Below, piece by piece: positions 52,632 to 60,977 of a stretch of DNA of 64,000 bases. Positions within the stretch are counted from its first letter, which is position 1. Every line of letters begins with the position of its first letter. Made by a program: the position numbers and the translations under genes. The notes beneath the pieces are model-generated. The model was not told the origin of the DNA. It saw only the letters and a list, made by a program, of their open reading frames with translations, and did no database searches. This DNA is from Actinomarina sp002308095 (GTDB lineage Bacteria > Actinomycetota > Acidimicrobiia > Actinomarinales > Actinomarinaceae): contig JBJKUL010000001.1 of NCBI GenBank assembly GCA_045563135.1, forward strand, positions 124,001 through 188,000, read 5' to 3'.

Positions 52632-52703
52632 GCCGGGGTAGCTCAGTGGTAGAGCAGCTCACTCGTAATGAGCAGGCCGAGGGTTCAATTCCCTCCTTCG
52701 GCT
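52632..52703 (+). tRNA. tRNA-Thr (anticodon CGT)
   Basis: Cloverleaf: acceptor GCCGGGG with CTTCGGC (two G-T pairs), D arm GCTCAGTGGTAGAGC, anticodon stem GCTCA/TGAGC with loop CTCGTAA and anticodon CGT, and T arm GAGGG-TTCAATT-CCCTC. The discriminator is T; the sequence after it is CAA, so CCA must be added after transcription. It reads ACG codons. Confidence 0.96.
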
Positions 52704-52758
52704 CAAAATATCTTTAAAATTTAATCGTATTTTATAAATAACTAACTAGTCTTTTTAT

Positions 52759-53019
52759 GTGAAAAAATTAATTATGTTTGTAAGTGTTTGGTGCCTAATT
52801 GTTCCAATAACTGCCTTAGCAGATGACCACAACGGTGAAGGGGAATTACCTATACCTGCAATAGTCATTGAGGAAGAAGTTGAAGAATCAGAAGATCCGG
52901 CATGGACTTACAAATTTCTTATACCAACATCAGTTGCAATTGCAACGTTAGTGATACTTGGTAATGTGGTTCAGTACTTTCGTCAAGTTACCAGAAAAAG
53001 ATACAAGGTAAAAGAATAA
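52759..53019 (+). CDS. Small exported or membrane protein, unknown
   Basis: 86 residues, GTG start; family not recognised. Residues 1-22 look like a signal peptide (MKKLIMFVSVWCLIVPITAL, then ADD). An acidic linker with EEEVEESED follows, then one transmembrane helix at about 52-72 (FLIPTSVAIATLVILGNVVQ). A basic tail (RKRYKVKE) would lie in the cytoplasm, giving a type I orientation. It lies 55 bases after tRNA-Thr and 21 before tilS. Small proteins of this plan occur near actinobacterial housekeeping genes, but I know no function. Confidence 0.65.
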   Translation: MKKLIMFVSVWCLIVPITALADDHNGEGELPIPAIVIEEEVEESEDPAWTYKFLIPTSVAIATLVILGNVVQYFRQVTRKRYKVKE

Positions 53020-53040
53020 TAAATTTATTCTCTGTATTGA

Positions 53041-54309
53041 ATGTCTAACCAAATTGAAGAAAAGTTCCTCTCAAACTTTGATATTAAAAAAAAGTATGTA
53101 GTAGCTCTTAGTGGAGGAGTTGATAGTGCAGTATTAGCCTATCTAGCAAATAAATTCTGCAAGAATGTTCGAACAGTATTTGTAAATCACAACCAAGAGC
53201 ATTCAAATGATTTAGAAGCACAAGCAAAATCTATAGCTAATAAACTAGGTCTAGATTTTATCTCCATACCAACTTCCTTAAAACCCAATTCATCTGAAAC
53301 ACAGATGAGAAACGTAAGAATTAAAGAATTAAATATGAATATTAAAGATGAGGAGTATCTTTTATTTGGACACACACTTTCAGATAAAGTAGAAACATTT
53401 CTTTTGAATATATTTAGAGGAACCCACTTACAGGGTTTAAAATCTACACCCCTCAAAGTGAATAAAATCATGAGACCTTTGCTTACAGTGTCAAAGCAAG
53501 AAGTTATAGCTTATGCAGAACGGAACAGAATAGATTACCTTAATGATGAAACTAATTTTGATAATCAAATTAATAGAAATTGGATTAGGAACATTATTGT
53601 TGATGGTGTTAAAGATAGATTTGCGGGCTCACTAGAACAAAAAATTGATCAAATAATTAATGAGGTAGAATATGTATTGCCACAGAAGACAAAATATTTA
53701 AAATTTATTAAGTCAAGTAAAGGCTATGTTGAAATTCCAATCTCAATAATAAATTTTAATGATCCCGAGGTAATTTCATTATTTTCAGTCATTGCTAAAT
53801 CCTTAGGTATGACAGGCATGCAGTCGAAGGATATTGATAAAATTAAAGAAGTTGTCGCATCTGGGAATCAAGCCGCGTTTCATGATGATTGGTATTGTGT
53901 CCTTTCCTCTTCATTACTAATTTTTATTAATAAAAACCTATGGTGTGAACAAACTGCTTCAAATCAAATAAGTTATGGATATTTAAACCTTTCAAATGTT
54001 GAGGGTGTGAATTCTTTCAATAATTGGAATTTAGCAATTCCATCAAAAGACCATAACATTTCTATAAGGACACTTATAGATGGAGACAAGATAAAGACTA
54101 ATGGATCTAATCAAAAAGTAACTGAAGTTATGAGGTCCTTTGGCATTAGGGGGTTAATGAAAGAAGTTTGGCCATTAGTAATCCTTGATGAAGAAATCAT
54201 TTGGTTACCAGGAATAAGAAAATCAGATATAGCTCTCGACTTTCAAAAAAATGATTATTCACATATAATAAGTTCTTCTATAGAAAAGAGAAGTATTGAA
54301 AATTTCTAA
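53041..54309 (+). CDS. tilS: tRNA(Ile)-lysidine synthase
   Basis: Converts C34 of the CAU-anticodon tRNA-Ile to lysidine so that it reads AUA. 422 residues. The N-type ATP pyrophosphatase P-loop is VALSGGVDSAVLAYLA (SGGVDS at 24-29), followed by FVNHNQEHSNDLEAQAKSIA and LLFGHTLSDKVETFLLNIFR. The C-terminal domain is more divergent. It overlaps hpt by 14 bases, the usual tilS-hpt-ftsH order. It heads the operon that continues into folate synthesis. Confidence 0.94.
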   Translation: MSNQIEEKFLSNFDIKKKYVVALSGGVDSAVLAYLANKFCKNVRTVFVNHNQEHSNDLEAQAKSIANKLGLDFISIPTSLKPNSSETQMRNVRIKELNMNIKDEEYLLFGHTLSDKVETFLLNIFRGTHLQGLKSTPLKVNKIMRPLLTVSKQEVIAYAERNRIDYLNDETNFDNQINRNWIRNIIVDGVKDRFAGSLEQKIDQIINEVEYVLPQKTKYLKFIKSSKGYVEIPISIINFNDPEVISLFSVIAKSLGMTGMQSKDIDKIKEVVASGNQAAFHDDWYCVLSSSLLIFINKNLWCEQTASNQISYGYLNLSNVEGVNSFNNWNLAIPSKDHNISIRTLIDGDKIKTNGSNQKVTEVMRSFGIRGLMKEVWPLVILDEEIIWLPGIRKSDIALDFQKNDYSHIISSSIEKRSIENF

Positions 54310-54808
54310 AACTTTAATATCTCAAGAAGAGATTGAAAATAAAATCTCTGAAATTGCAAATCAAATTAATTCTAAATACAAAGGACAAGAACTTGTAGTC
54401 ATTGGTATTTTGAAAGGAGCTTTTATTGTTGTAAGTGATCTTGCTAAACAACTTGAGCTCGATGTAACTTTTGATTTCATGAGTATTAAATCTTATTATG
54501 GGTCCGAGTCAACTGGCCAAGTAAAAATTGTAAAAGATTTAGAGTACGATATCACAGACAAGAATGTATTAATTGTAGAGGATATCTACGACACTGGGCT
54601 TACACTCTCAAATCTAAAGAAACTTTTAGAATCAAGAAACCCAAAAAGTATTGAAGTTTTCTGCATGTTTGTAAAAAAAGAAGTTGCTCAAGATCCAATT
54701 GAAATAAACTACAGTGGATTCGAAATTGGCCCTGAGTTTGTTGTTGGATACGGACTTGATTACAACGGAAAGCATCGAGAGCTTCCTTATCTGGGTGTAC
54801 TTTCTTAA
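54296..54808 (+). CDS. hpt: Hypoxanthine phosphoribosyltransferase
   Basis: Purine salvage: hypoxanthine or guanine plus PRPP to IMP or GMP. 170 residues, TTG start inside tilS. The PRPP motif is VLIVEDIYDTGLTLSNL, the flexible loop DFMSIKSYYGSESTGQVKIV, and the C-terminal FVVGYGLDYNGKHRELPYLG is the standard HPRT ending. It is 45 bases before ftsH. Confidence 0.95.
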   Translation: MKISKTLISQEEIENKISEIANQINSKYKGQELVVIGILKGAFIVVSDLAKQLELDVTFDFMSIKSYYGSESTGQVKIVKDLEYDITDKNVLIVEDIYDTGLTLSNLKKLLESRNPKSIEVFCMFVKKEVAQDPIEINYSGFEIGPEFVVGYGLDYNGKHRELPYLGVLS

Positions 54809-54853
54809 ATTTCGTAATTACTTTTAAACGTGTCAGTATTAAATTAAAAGATA

Positions 54854-56707
54854 ATGGAAAATAAAGAAAAAAATAAAAATAGACCATTTTTTCTATATGC
54901 AGCATTAGGGTTGTTAATATTTTTTGGTGTTCAGCAATACAATGAAAATACAAATGCACCCGAACAAGTTTCATTTTCTGAATTTAAATCTTTAATTGGT
55001 GAAAATGCAGTTGCAGAGGCAATTATCAAAGAGCAATCCAATACTGTACATTTTAAAGTCACAGGGAAGAGCGAGGTTTTCAATACAGAATATCCAGAAG
55101 GCTTTGAAGGAGAAGTTTTTCAACTCTTAGTTGATGCAGATATTGAGTTAAGTACTGATACAGAACCTGCAGGATTTCAAGACTATTTTATAGCCTTTTT
55201 ACCATGGCTATTTCTTGCTGGTTTTATGTTTTATATGTTTTCACAAGTTAGGACCAATGGCAATCAAATTATGCAGTTTGGAAAGTCTAAGGCTAAAGAG
55301 ATGGATGAAGAGACACCTAAGGTCACATTTAAAGATGTTGCAGGTGCAGAAGAAGCGAAAGAAGAACTTGAGGAGATAAAAGAATTTCTTAAATCACCAG
55401 AAAAGTTTAACAATCTCGGTGCAAAAATTCCCAAAGGTGTTTTATTAGTAGGGCCACCTGGTACAGGAAAAACCTTACTAGCCAGAGCTGTAGCCGGAGA
55501 ATCTAACGTTCCATTTTATAGTATTTCAGGTTCTGATTTTGTAGAAATGTTTGTTGGAGTAGGCGCAAGCCGTGTAAGGGACTTATTTAAAAAAGCCAAA
55601 GAGTCCTCTCCGGCAATTATTTTCATTGATGAAATTGATGCTGTAGGACGAATGCGAGGTGCAGGTCTTGGTGGGGGTCATGATGAACGTGAGCAAACAT
55701 TAAATCAATTACTCGTAGAAATGGATGGCTTTGAGTCTAATCAAGGGGTAATTCTTATGGCAGCAACCAATAGACCAGATGTTCTTGATCCCGCCTTATT
55801 AAGACCAGGACGATTTGATAGACAAGTAATCGTAGATAGGCCAGATTTAGATGGTCGAACCCAGATTCTAAAAGTTCATTCTAAAGATAAACCCCTTGTA
55901 AAAACTATTGATTTAAAGACAATAGCTAAACAAACTCCAGGTTTCACAGGGGCTGATTTAGCAAATCTATTAAATGAGTCCGCATTATTAGCAGCTAGAA
56001 AAAATAAAAAAACTATTTCAAATACAGATATAGAAAACTCCATTGATAGAGTGCTTGCTGGACCTGAGAAAAAAAGCAGACTTATGAGCGAGGAAGAGAA
56101 AAAAATTATTGCTTACCATGAAACTGGACATGCATTAGTTGGTTGGGCACTTCCAAATGCTGACCCTATTCATAAGGTCACAATAATACCAAGAGGAAGG
56201 GCTTTAGGTTACACTCAGGCTTTGCCTGAAAGTGAAAAGTACCTTTCTTCAAAAGCAGAATTAAAAGATAGATTAGCAATGTTGATGGGCGGAAGAGTTG
56301 CTGAAGAAATTGTATTCAAGGACCCTACCACGGGTGCATCAAACGATATTGAAAAAGCCACAGACATTGCTAGAAGAATGGTCATGGAGTTTGGGATGAG
56401 TGATAAGTTAGGACCAATGTTATTTGGCAAAGGTTCAAATGAAGTATTTCTTGGAAGAGATTACGGCAGACAGCAAGATTATTCTGATGAGGTAGCTTCT
56501 TCGATAGATGATGAAGTAAAAATTCTTCTAAATGACGCACATATAACAGCTGGTAAAATCTTAAAAAAGTTTAAAAAACAAATGGATGCCATGGTTGATA
56601 TACTCATGGAAAAAGAGACAATTGATAGAGAAGAAGTTGCTAAAGTTTTTAAGTCCATAAAAAAGGTTAAGGTTCAAGGGTCTGGTAAAACCTTAAAGCT
56701 GGGATAG
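54854..56707 (+). CDS. ftsH: ATP-dependent zinc metalloprotease FtsH
   Basis: Membrane-anchored AAA+ protease for membrane-protein quality control. 617 residues: two N-terminal helices (about 13-28 and 113-130) around a periplasmic domain, then the AAA module with GPPGTGKT at 200-207, Walker B IIFIDEIDAVG and the SRH ATNRPDVLDPALLRPGRFDR. The zinc site is HETGHALVGW near residue 423, with a later Asp ligand in NDIEKATDIARRMV. It shares one base with folE (TAGTG). Confidence 0.97.
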   Translation: MENKEKNKNRPFFLYAALGLLIFFGVQQYNENTNAPEQVSFSEFKSLIGENAVAEAIIKEQSNTVHFKVTGKSEVFNTEYPEGFEGEVFQLLVDADIELSTDTEPAGFQDYFIAFLPWLFLAGFMFYMFSQVRTNGNQIMQFGKSKAKEMDEETPKVTFKDVAGAEEAKEELEEIKEFLKSPEKFNNLGAKIPKGVLLVGPPGTGKTLLARAVAGESNVPFYSISGSDFVEMFVGVGASRVRDLFKKAKESSPAIIFIDEIDAVGRMRGAGLGGGHDEREQTLNQLLVEMDGFESNQGVILMAATNRPDVLDPALLRPGRFDRQVIVDRPDLDGRTQILKVHSKDKPLVKTIDLKTIAKQTPGFTGADLANLLNESALLAARKNKKTISNTDIENSIDRVLAGPEKKSRLMSEEEKKIIAYHETGHALVGWALPNADPIHKVTIIPRGRALGYTQALPESEKYLSSKAELKDRLAMLMGGRVAEEIVFKDPTTGASNDIEKATDIARRMVMEFGMSDKLGPMLFGKGSNEVFLGRDYGRQQDYSDEVASSIDDEVKILLNDAHITAGKILKKFKKQMDAMVDILMEKETIDREEVAKVFKSIKKVKVQGSGKTLKLG

Positions 56708-57270
56708 TGAGCAATTTAAATAAGAATGATCGAGATACATTTGAAGGATTATTAGAACTCGTACAAAACACCACAGGTAAACCTAAAGAAGAATCCTTGG
56801 CTATATTGCAAAAATTTTCTACAGAAATACAAAAAAAACTATCAAAAAATTTGGTCACTTCATCTGAAATTTTTAAAAGTCTAGATAGTGTAACTCACAG
56901 TCAGCCAATTTACCTAAGCAATATACCGTTTACAAGTTTATGTGAACATCACTTACTTCCCTTCTTTGGCACATTTGATATAGCTGTCTTTCCAAAAGAT
57001 AAAATTGCAGGAATATCTAAATTTAACGATTTAGTAGATTACCTATCGAATAATTTAACTTTACAGGAGAAGATTACACAATTGGCTTCAGAGATAATTC
57101 AAAAAGAATTGGAGCCTGATGGCGTCTTAACAAGAGTAAGAGCTAAACATTTATGTTCAGATTTGATGAATCCAAAAAGCTCAACATCAGACGTTATTAC
57201 AACTTTCAGTACTGGTGTTTATGAATTAGATTATTCACTTAGGGCTGAAGCTTTAGAGAACTTCAAATAA
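56707..57270 (+). CDS. folE: GTP cyclohydrolase I-like protein
   Basis: First enzyme of folate synthesis by position and fold, 187 residues, GTG start. The zinc ligands are kept: Cys79 in LCEHH, one of His81/His82, and Cys150 in AKHLC. Gln120-Glu121 (LQEKIT) match the purine-binding pair. However, the two arginines that contact the GTP triphosphate in the E. coli enzyme are replaced: the position in GISKFND is Asp108 rather than Arg, and Cys+4 is Met154 rather than Arg. The N-terminal DTPxRVA block is also missing. It lies between ftsH and folP. Either a divergent FolE or a relative with another substrate. Confidence 0.8.
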   Translation: MSNLNKNDRDTFEGLLELVQNTTGKPKEESLAILQKFSTEIQKKLSKNLVTSSEIFKSLDSVTHSQPIYLSNIPFTSLCEHHLLPFFGTFDIAVFPKDKIAGISKFNDLVDYLSNNLTLQEKITQLASEIIQKELEPDGVLTRVRAKHLCSDLMNPKSSTSDVITTFSTGVYELDYSLRAEALENFK

Positions 57271-57271
57271 T

Positions 57272-58015
57272 TTGTTTTCTTGGAGTAATTTTTTAGGGGA
57301 GTTATCAAACAACATCCTTGGAATAGTGAACATCACAAATGATTCATTTACAGATGATGGTTTACTTAACAAACCAGAAAAAATTCCTCAGGTTTATGAG
57401 GCAGCTTCAAAATTAGATATAGATTTTCTCGATATTGGATGCGTCTCCACGAAGCCCAACTTCACGCCTGTATCAACAGAAGATGAATTAAAGAGGTTAA
57501 ATACATTCATGAGGTTTAAAAATGATAATTTTCATTATTCAATAGATTCTTTCAACCCCATTGTCGCACACGAAGCTCTTGAAAATAATTTCTTAGTAGT
57601 GAATGATATTTCTGGAGCAAAAGAAGAAAAAATGATTGAAACAGTTAAGAGACATTCAGCAGGGTTGATAGTTAGTCATAGAAATCAAAATTCATCATCA
57701 ATTCATGAAAAAATAAACTATAAGGATGTTGTCAGAGATGTAAAAAAAGATCTCAGGTTTCAAGTTAAAAATATTTTAGACAGAGGTGTAAATAAGAACC
57801 AAGTAGCAATCGATCTTGGATTAGGTTTTGCAAAAACTCAAGAAGAGTCTGCTGTATTGCTTGAATCTGTTGGAGAATTTGTTGGTGACTATCCATTGGT
57901 AGTAGGATATTCAAGAAAAAAATTTACTAGCTTATTACAAGCATCCGAAGATGAACTTCTCACACATTGTCAAAACCAGGGCGTATCTTTGGTCAGATTG
58001 CACTTCATTGATTAA
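57272..58015 (+). CDS. folP: Dihydropteroate synthase
   Basis: Joins pterin pyrophosphate to p-aminobenzoate. 247 residues, a little short (usual 270-280), TTG start one base after folE. The N-terminal LGIVNITNDSFTDDG keeps the metal-binding Asn20 but has Asn where TPDSF has Pro. DIGCVSTKPN has Lys61 where STRP has Arg. HYSIDSFNP, VVNDISGA, AIDLGLGFAKT, VGYSRKKFTSLL and VRLHFID keep the catalytic Asp, Asn, Lys, Arg and His. So it is probably active though divergent. Sulfonamide sensitivity cannot be judged from this. Confidence 0.9.
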   Translation: MFSWSNFLGELSNNILGIVNITNDSFTDDGLLNKPEKIPQVYEAASKLDIDFLDIGCVSTKPNFTPVSTEDELKRLNTFMRFKNDNFHYSIDSFNPIVAHEALENNFLVVNDISGAKEEKMIETVKRHSAGLIVSHRNQNSSSIHEKINYKDVVRDVKKDLRFQVKNILDRGVNKNQVAIDLGLGFAKTQEESAVLLESVGEFVGDYPLVVGYSRKKFTSLLQASEDELLTHCQNQGVSLVRLHFID

Positions 58016-58061
58016 AAAATTTGCTAAGCTACTATGGTTTAACACCTAGGAAAGGCTACAA

Positions 58062-58532
58062 ATGGCAGGATTAAAACCAAACGATTTTCATTGGATAATC
58101 GAAGGAAAATTAGCCGTATCCGAGTGCATAGGTGGCGGAGGATTAACCTCGAGAAAAATCCGAAGAGAAGAAGAAGTACAGTGGTTAAAAAGTAACGGAA
58201 TAAATTCAATCTTTTCTTTACTTGAAACAGATTTCAACCTAACAAATTATCAAGAAGTAGGATTTAGGACATACCATTTTCCATTAACCGATAATCCACC
58301 ACAAGAATCTATCACTGTGATTTTCGAAGCCATAAAAGAGGCACTTTCAGATAAAGAAAGAAAACTACTAATTCATAGAGAATATTTAGATGAAGAGGTG
58401 CCAGGCATATTGGCAGGCTATCTAATATATTCAAAGCTTTTGGATGATCCAATATTTTCAAGAACAATTCTTGAACGTATTCTGGGCAAACCCCTCTCAC
58501 CAAAAGCGATTGCGTTAATACCTTCTCCTTAA
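58062..58532 (+). CDS. Phosphatase-fold protein lacking the catalytic cysteine
   Basis: 156 residues, resembling small dual-specificity/tyrosine phosphatases in overall pattern: FHWIIEGKLAVSECIGGGGL at the N-terminus, NGINSIFSLLETDFNLTNYQ (the usual strand-turn before the active site), and a helix GILAGYLIYSKLL after the loop. Where these enzymes have H-C-x5-R, this protein has His105 followed by Arg106 (HREYLDEEVPG), so the nucleophile Cys and the P-loop Arg are both absent. It is not an active Cys phosphatase by this mechanism. I believe similar proteins sit beside fol genes in other actinobacteria, which would suggest a conserved non-catalytic or binding role. Its function is unknown. Confidence 0.55.
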   Translation: MAGLKPNDFHWIIEGKLAVSECIGGGGLTSRKIRREEEVQWLKSNGINSIFSLLETDFNLTNYQEVGFRTYHFPLTDNPPQESITVIFEAIKEALSDKERKLLIHREYLDEEVPGILAGYLIYSKLLDDPIFSRTILERILGKPLSPKAIALIPSP

Positions 58533-58535
58533 AAG

Positions 58536-58883
58536 ATGTCTTATGACATAAAGCTTGAAGGGATAATCACTAATGGCAAGCATGGCGTTTATGAATCTGA
58601 AAAACTAGAACAACAACTTTTTTTAATTGATTTAGTAATAACTCTCGCAAATGAGACAGTCAAAGATGATTCAATAGAGTCAACAATTGATTATGAGCAA
58701 TATGTTGAAAAAGTTGAGTATATTGTCTCATCCTCCACTTTTGACTTAATAGAAACTTTAGCTAAGTATTTATATGAAAATTTAATAAGTCCAAAGATGG
58801 AGAAATTGACGGTTACTGTTCACAAACCAAATACATCGCTCAATAAAAAGACCAAAGACATCAGCGTTACCTACAGTGGATAA
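58536..58883 (+). CDS. folB: Dihydroneopterin aldolase
   Basis: Cleaves dihydroneopterin to 6-hydroxymethyl-dihydropterin and glycolaldehyde. 115 residues. GKHGVYESEKLEQQLFLIDL has the catalytic-region Glu, STIDYEQYVEKVE the conserved Tyr, and LTVTVHKPNTSLN the conserved Lys near the C-terminus. It overlaps folK by 8 bases and follows the phosphatase-like gene by 3 bases. Confidence 0.93.
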   Translation: MSYDIKLEGIITNGKHGVYESEKLEQQLFLIDLVITLANETVKDDSIESTIDYEQYVEKVEYIVSSSTFDLIETLAKYLYENLISPKMEKLTVTVHKPNTSLNKKTKDISVTYSG

Positions 58884-59349
58884 TTACGAGGGAGTAGTTC
58901 TCTCATTAGGATCAAATATTGGTGACCGTGAAGAAAATCTCAGAAATGCCCTTGTTGAGCTTGAACTAGTTGGCGAAATAAATTTAATATCCTCACTCTA
59001 TGAATCAGATCCACTATTAGTAACTGAACAAAGAAGTTTTTACAATATTGTAATTGAAATAACCTACACAAAATCAGCCACACATTTATTAAAAGATGTA
59101 AAAAGAATAGAAGAAAAAATAGGTAGAACAAAAACATATCGTTACGGCCCCAGAGTTATAGATATAGACATTATCTTTTTCAAAGGAGAGGTTCATTCCT
59201 CAGAAAATTTAATTATTCCGCATTATGACTGGAGTAACCGATTGTTTGTTATAGAGCCATTACGTGAAATTATCACTACTTTTGACACATCTAACTTAAA
59301 TATAAATGATCAAAAACTAGAAAAAATAGGTAATATTATTTACAAGTAA
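58876..59349 (+). CDS. folK: 2-amino-4-hydroxy-6-hydroxymethyldihydropteridine pyrophosphokinase
   Basis: Transfers pyrophosphate from ATP to hydroxymethyl-dihydropterin. 157 residues, GTG start. SLGSNIGDREENLRNALVEL is the N-terminal HPPK block. KRIEEKIGRTKTYRYGPRVI and the following DIDIIFF carry the Arg and the Mg-binding D-x-D. LIIPHYDWSNRLFVIEPL is the HPPK ending. It overlaps folB by 8 bases. Confidence 0.94.
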   Translation: MDNYEGVVLSLGSNIGDREENLRNALVELELVGEINLISSLYESDPLLVTEQRSFYNIVIEITYTKSATHLLKDVKRIEEKIGRTKTYRYGPRVIDIDIIFFKGEVHSSENLIIPHYDWSNRLFVIEPLREIITTFDTSNLNINDQKLEKIGNIIYK

Positions 59350-59353
59350 TTAC

Positions 59354-59377
59354 GGGCACCATAAAGGGCACGATAAA
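59354..59377. repeat. Tandem 12-bp repeat before panC
   Basis: Two adjacent units, GGGCACCATAAA and GGGCACGATAAA, differing at one base, end one base before the panC ATG. Each carries a GGG and could affect ribosome binding. The repeat is short and may be chance. Confidence 0.5.
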
Positions 59378-59378
59378 T

Positions 59379-60200
59379 ATGAAACATTTAAATCAATTAG
59401 ATAGTGAAATTAACGGACAAGAGCTTTTTTTTATTCCCACTATGGGGTCTTTGCACAAAGGGCATCTTTCTTTAATTGAAAATGCTAAAACTTTTGGATT
59501 AAAAACAATAGTATCTATTTTTGTCAATCCTAAACAATTTAACGACTCTAGTGATTATGAAAAATACCCCAGAGATCTTGAAAGAGATTTCCAAAGTTTA
59601 AATCAATTAGGAGTTGATATTTTATTTACTCCCAATGAGGATTATATTTATGGCGATAATCTTGTGAACGTTGTTGACTCTGGAAACATTGGAAAAAAAT
59701 ATGAAGGAAATTCTAGACCTGGACATTTTGACGGAGTTTTAACAGTTGTAAATAGACTTTTCGAGCTTGTGAAACCAAAGAAAGCTATTTTTGGTAAAAA
59801 GGATGCACAGCAGCTATTTTTGATAAAAGAATATGTAAAGAATGAGAAATTAGATATTGAAATACATGAAGGAGATATAATTCGAGATTCTAATGGATTA
59901 GCTCTTAGCAGTAGAAATCAGCTATTAAGTAATAATGGTCTGGTAACAGCTGGCGGACTAAAGAGACATCTAGATACCCTTAAAGAAATATATATTGAAA
60001 CAGGATCAATAAATGAATCTGTTAACAAAACATTAAATACTTGTCAGGACAGTAAGTTAGATATTGATTATCTTCATATTTTAGATAAAGATACTTTCGA
60101 TGAAGCAACAGAAGAGACTAAGAATGCAATAATTATTATTGCTGGAAAAGTAGAGGGTATTAGGTTGATAGATAATATAGATTTTAAAGTGGAGTTATAA
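59379..60200 (+). CDS. panC: Pantothenate synthetase
   Basis: Condenses pantoate and beta-alanine with ATP. 273 residues. The ATP motif is FFIPTMGSLHKGHLSLIE with His26 and His29; VSIFVNPKQFN, FGKKDAQQLFLIK and GLALSSRNQLLS follow, all PanC hallmarks. panD and panB are not in the window. It ends directly against coaX with no gap. Confidence 0.96.
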   Translation: MKHLNQLDSEINGQELFFIPTMGSLHKGHLSLIENAKTFGLKTIVSIFVNPKQFNDSSDYEKYPRDLERDFQSLNQLGVDILFTPNEDYIYGDNLVNVVDSGNIGKKYEGNSRPGHFDGVLTVVNRLFELVKPKKAIFGKKDAQQLFLIKEYVKNEKLDIEIHEGDIIRDSNGLALSSRNQLLSNNGLVTAGGLKRHLDTLKEIYIETGSINESVNKTLNTCQDSKLDIDYLHILDKDTFDEATEETKNAIIIIAGKVEGIRLIDNIDFKVEL

Positions 60201-60968
60201 ATGAAGAAAATTATTGCAATAGATATTGGGAATAGTGAAACGAATGTAGGAGTTGGTAATTCAACCAAATGGGAAAGCTACAGGTACACGACTCGAAAAA
60301 CAATTACCTCAGATGAACTATTGATGATGTTTAAGACAACAATAGATTTGTCAAAACTAAACGACAAGGCTGTTGATGGAGTGATTGTTTGCTCTGTTGT
60401 GCCTCAGATTACAGATAGTGTGGTCTCTGCCATTAGCGAATTTACAACCAAGGATGTTTTAGTTGTGGGTCCAGGTATTAAAACTGGCTTGAAGGTTAAT
60501 ATTGACAACCCTAAAGAGCTAGGTCCAGATAGAATAGCAAATTCTGTAGGAGGTTTTAAAAAAACAAATAAAGAGGTGGTAATTGTCGACTTAGGTACTG
60601 CGACGACTTTTGATGTAGTCAACAGCAATAAAGAATACCTTGGAGGATCTATAGCTCCTGGCATTAAGATAAGTCTGGATGCATTAATTTCAAAAACTTC
60701 CTCATTGAAATCTGTTGAACTTAAAGAACCTGATAAGGTTATTGGAAAAAACACCTATGAGGCAATTCAAAGCGGTTTAGTCTTGGGGCATGCTTCAATG
60801 ATTGATTCAATGCTAGAAAAGATAGTGTTAGAGTCTAATTTATCACCAGGAGTCGTAATAACTGGGGGACTTGGAACATTGATTCAGCCTGTTCTTAACA
60901 TAAATTCATCATATGAGAAAAATCTAACTCTGGATGGACTTGAAGAAATATATAATTTAAATAATTAA
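60201..60968 (+). CDS. coaX: Type III pantothenate kinase
   Basis: First CoA-specific step, phosphorylating pantothenate. 255 residues. ASKHA-fold motifs are IIAIDIGNSETNVGV at the start, ELGPDRIANSVGGF, VIVDLGTATTFDVV and YLGGSIAPGIK, typical of CoaX rather than CoaA. It follows panC with no gap and is 9 bases before lysS. The order panC-coaX-lysS is common in actinobacteria. Confidence 0.95.
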   Translation: MKKIIAIDIGNSETNVGVGNSTKWESYRYTTRKTITSDELLMMFKTTIDLSKLNDKAVDGVIVCSVVPQITDSVVSAISEFTTKDVLVVGPGIKTGLKVNIDNPKELGPDRIANSVGGFKKTNKEVVIVDLGTATTFDVVNSNKEYLGGSIAPGIKISLDALISKTSSLKSVELKEPDKVIGKNTYEAIQSGLVLGHASMIDSMLEKIVLESNLSPGVVITGGLGTLIQPVLNINSSYEKNLTLDGLEEIYNLNN

Positions 60969-60977
60969 GCTGTATAA

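Noticed and set aside
52523..52717. Short plus-strand reading frame covering the small-RNA candidate and tRNA-Thr
   Set aside because: It runs straight through the tRNA gene and shows no protein-like composition.
58016..58061. A third riboswitch before the phosphatase-like gene
   Set aside because: The 46 bases hold neither the SAM core nor another leader I recognise, only an AT-rich gap with a weak ribosome site.
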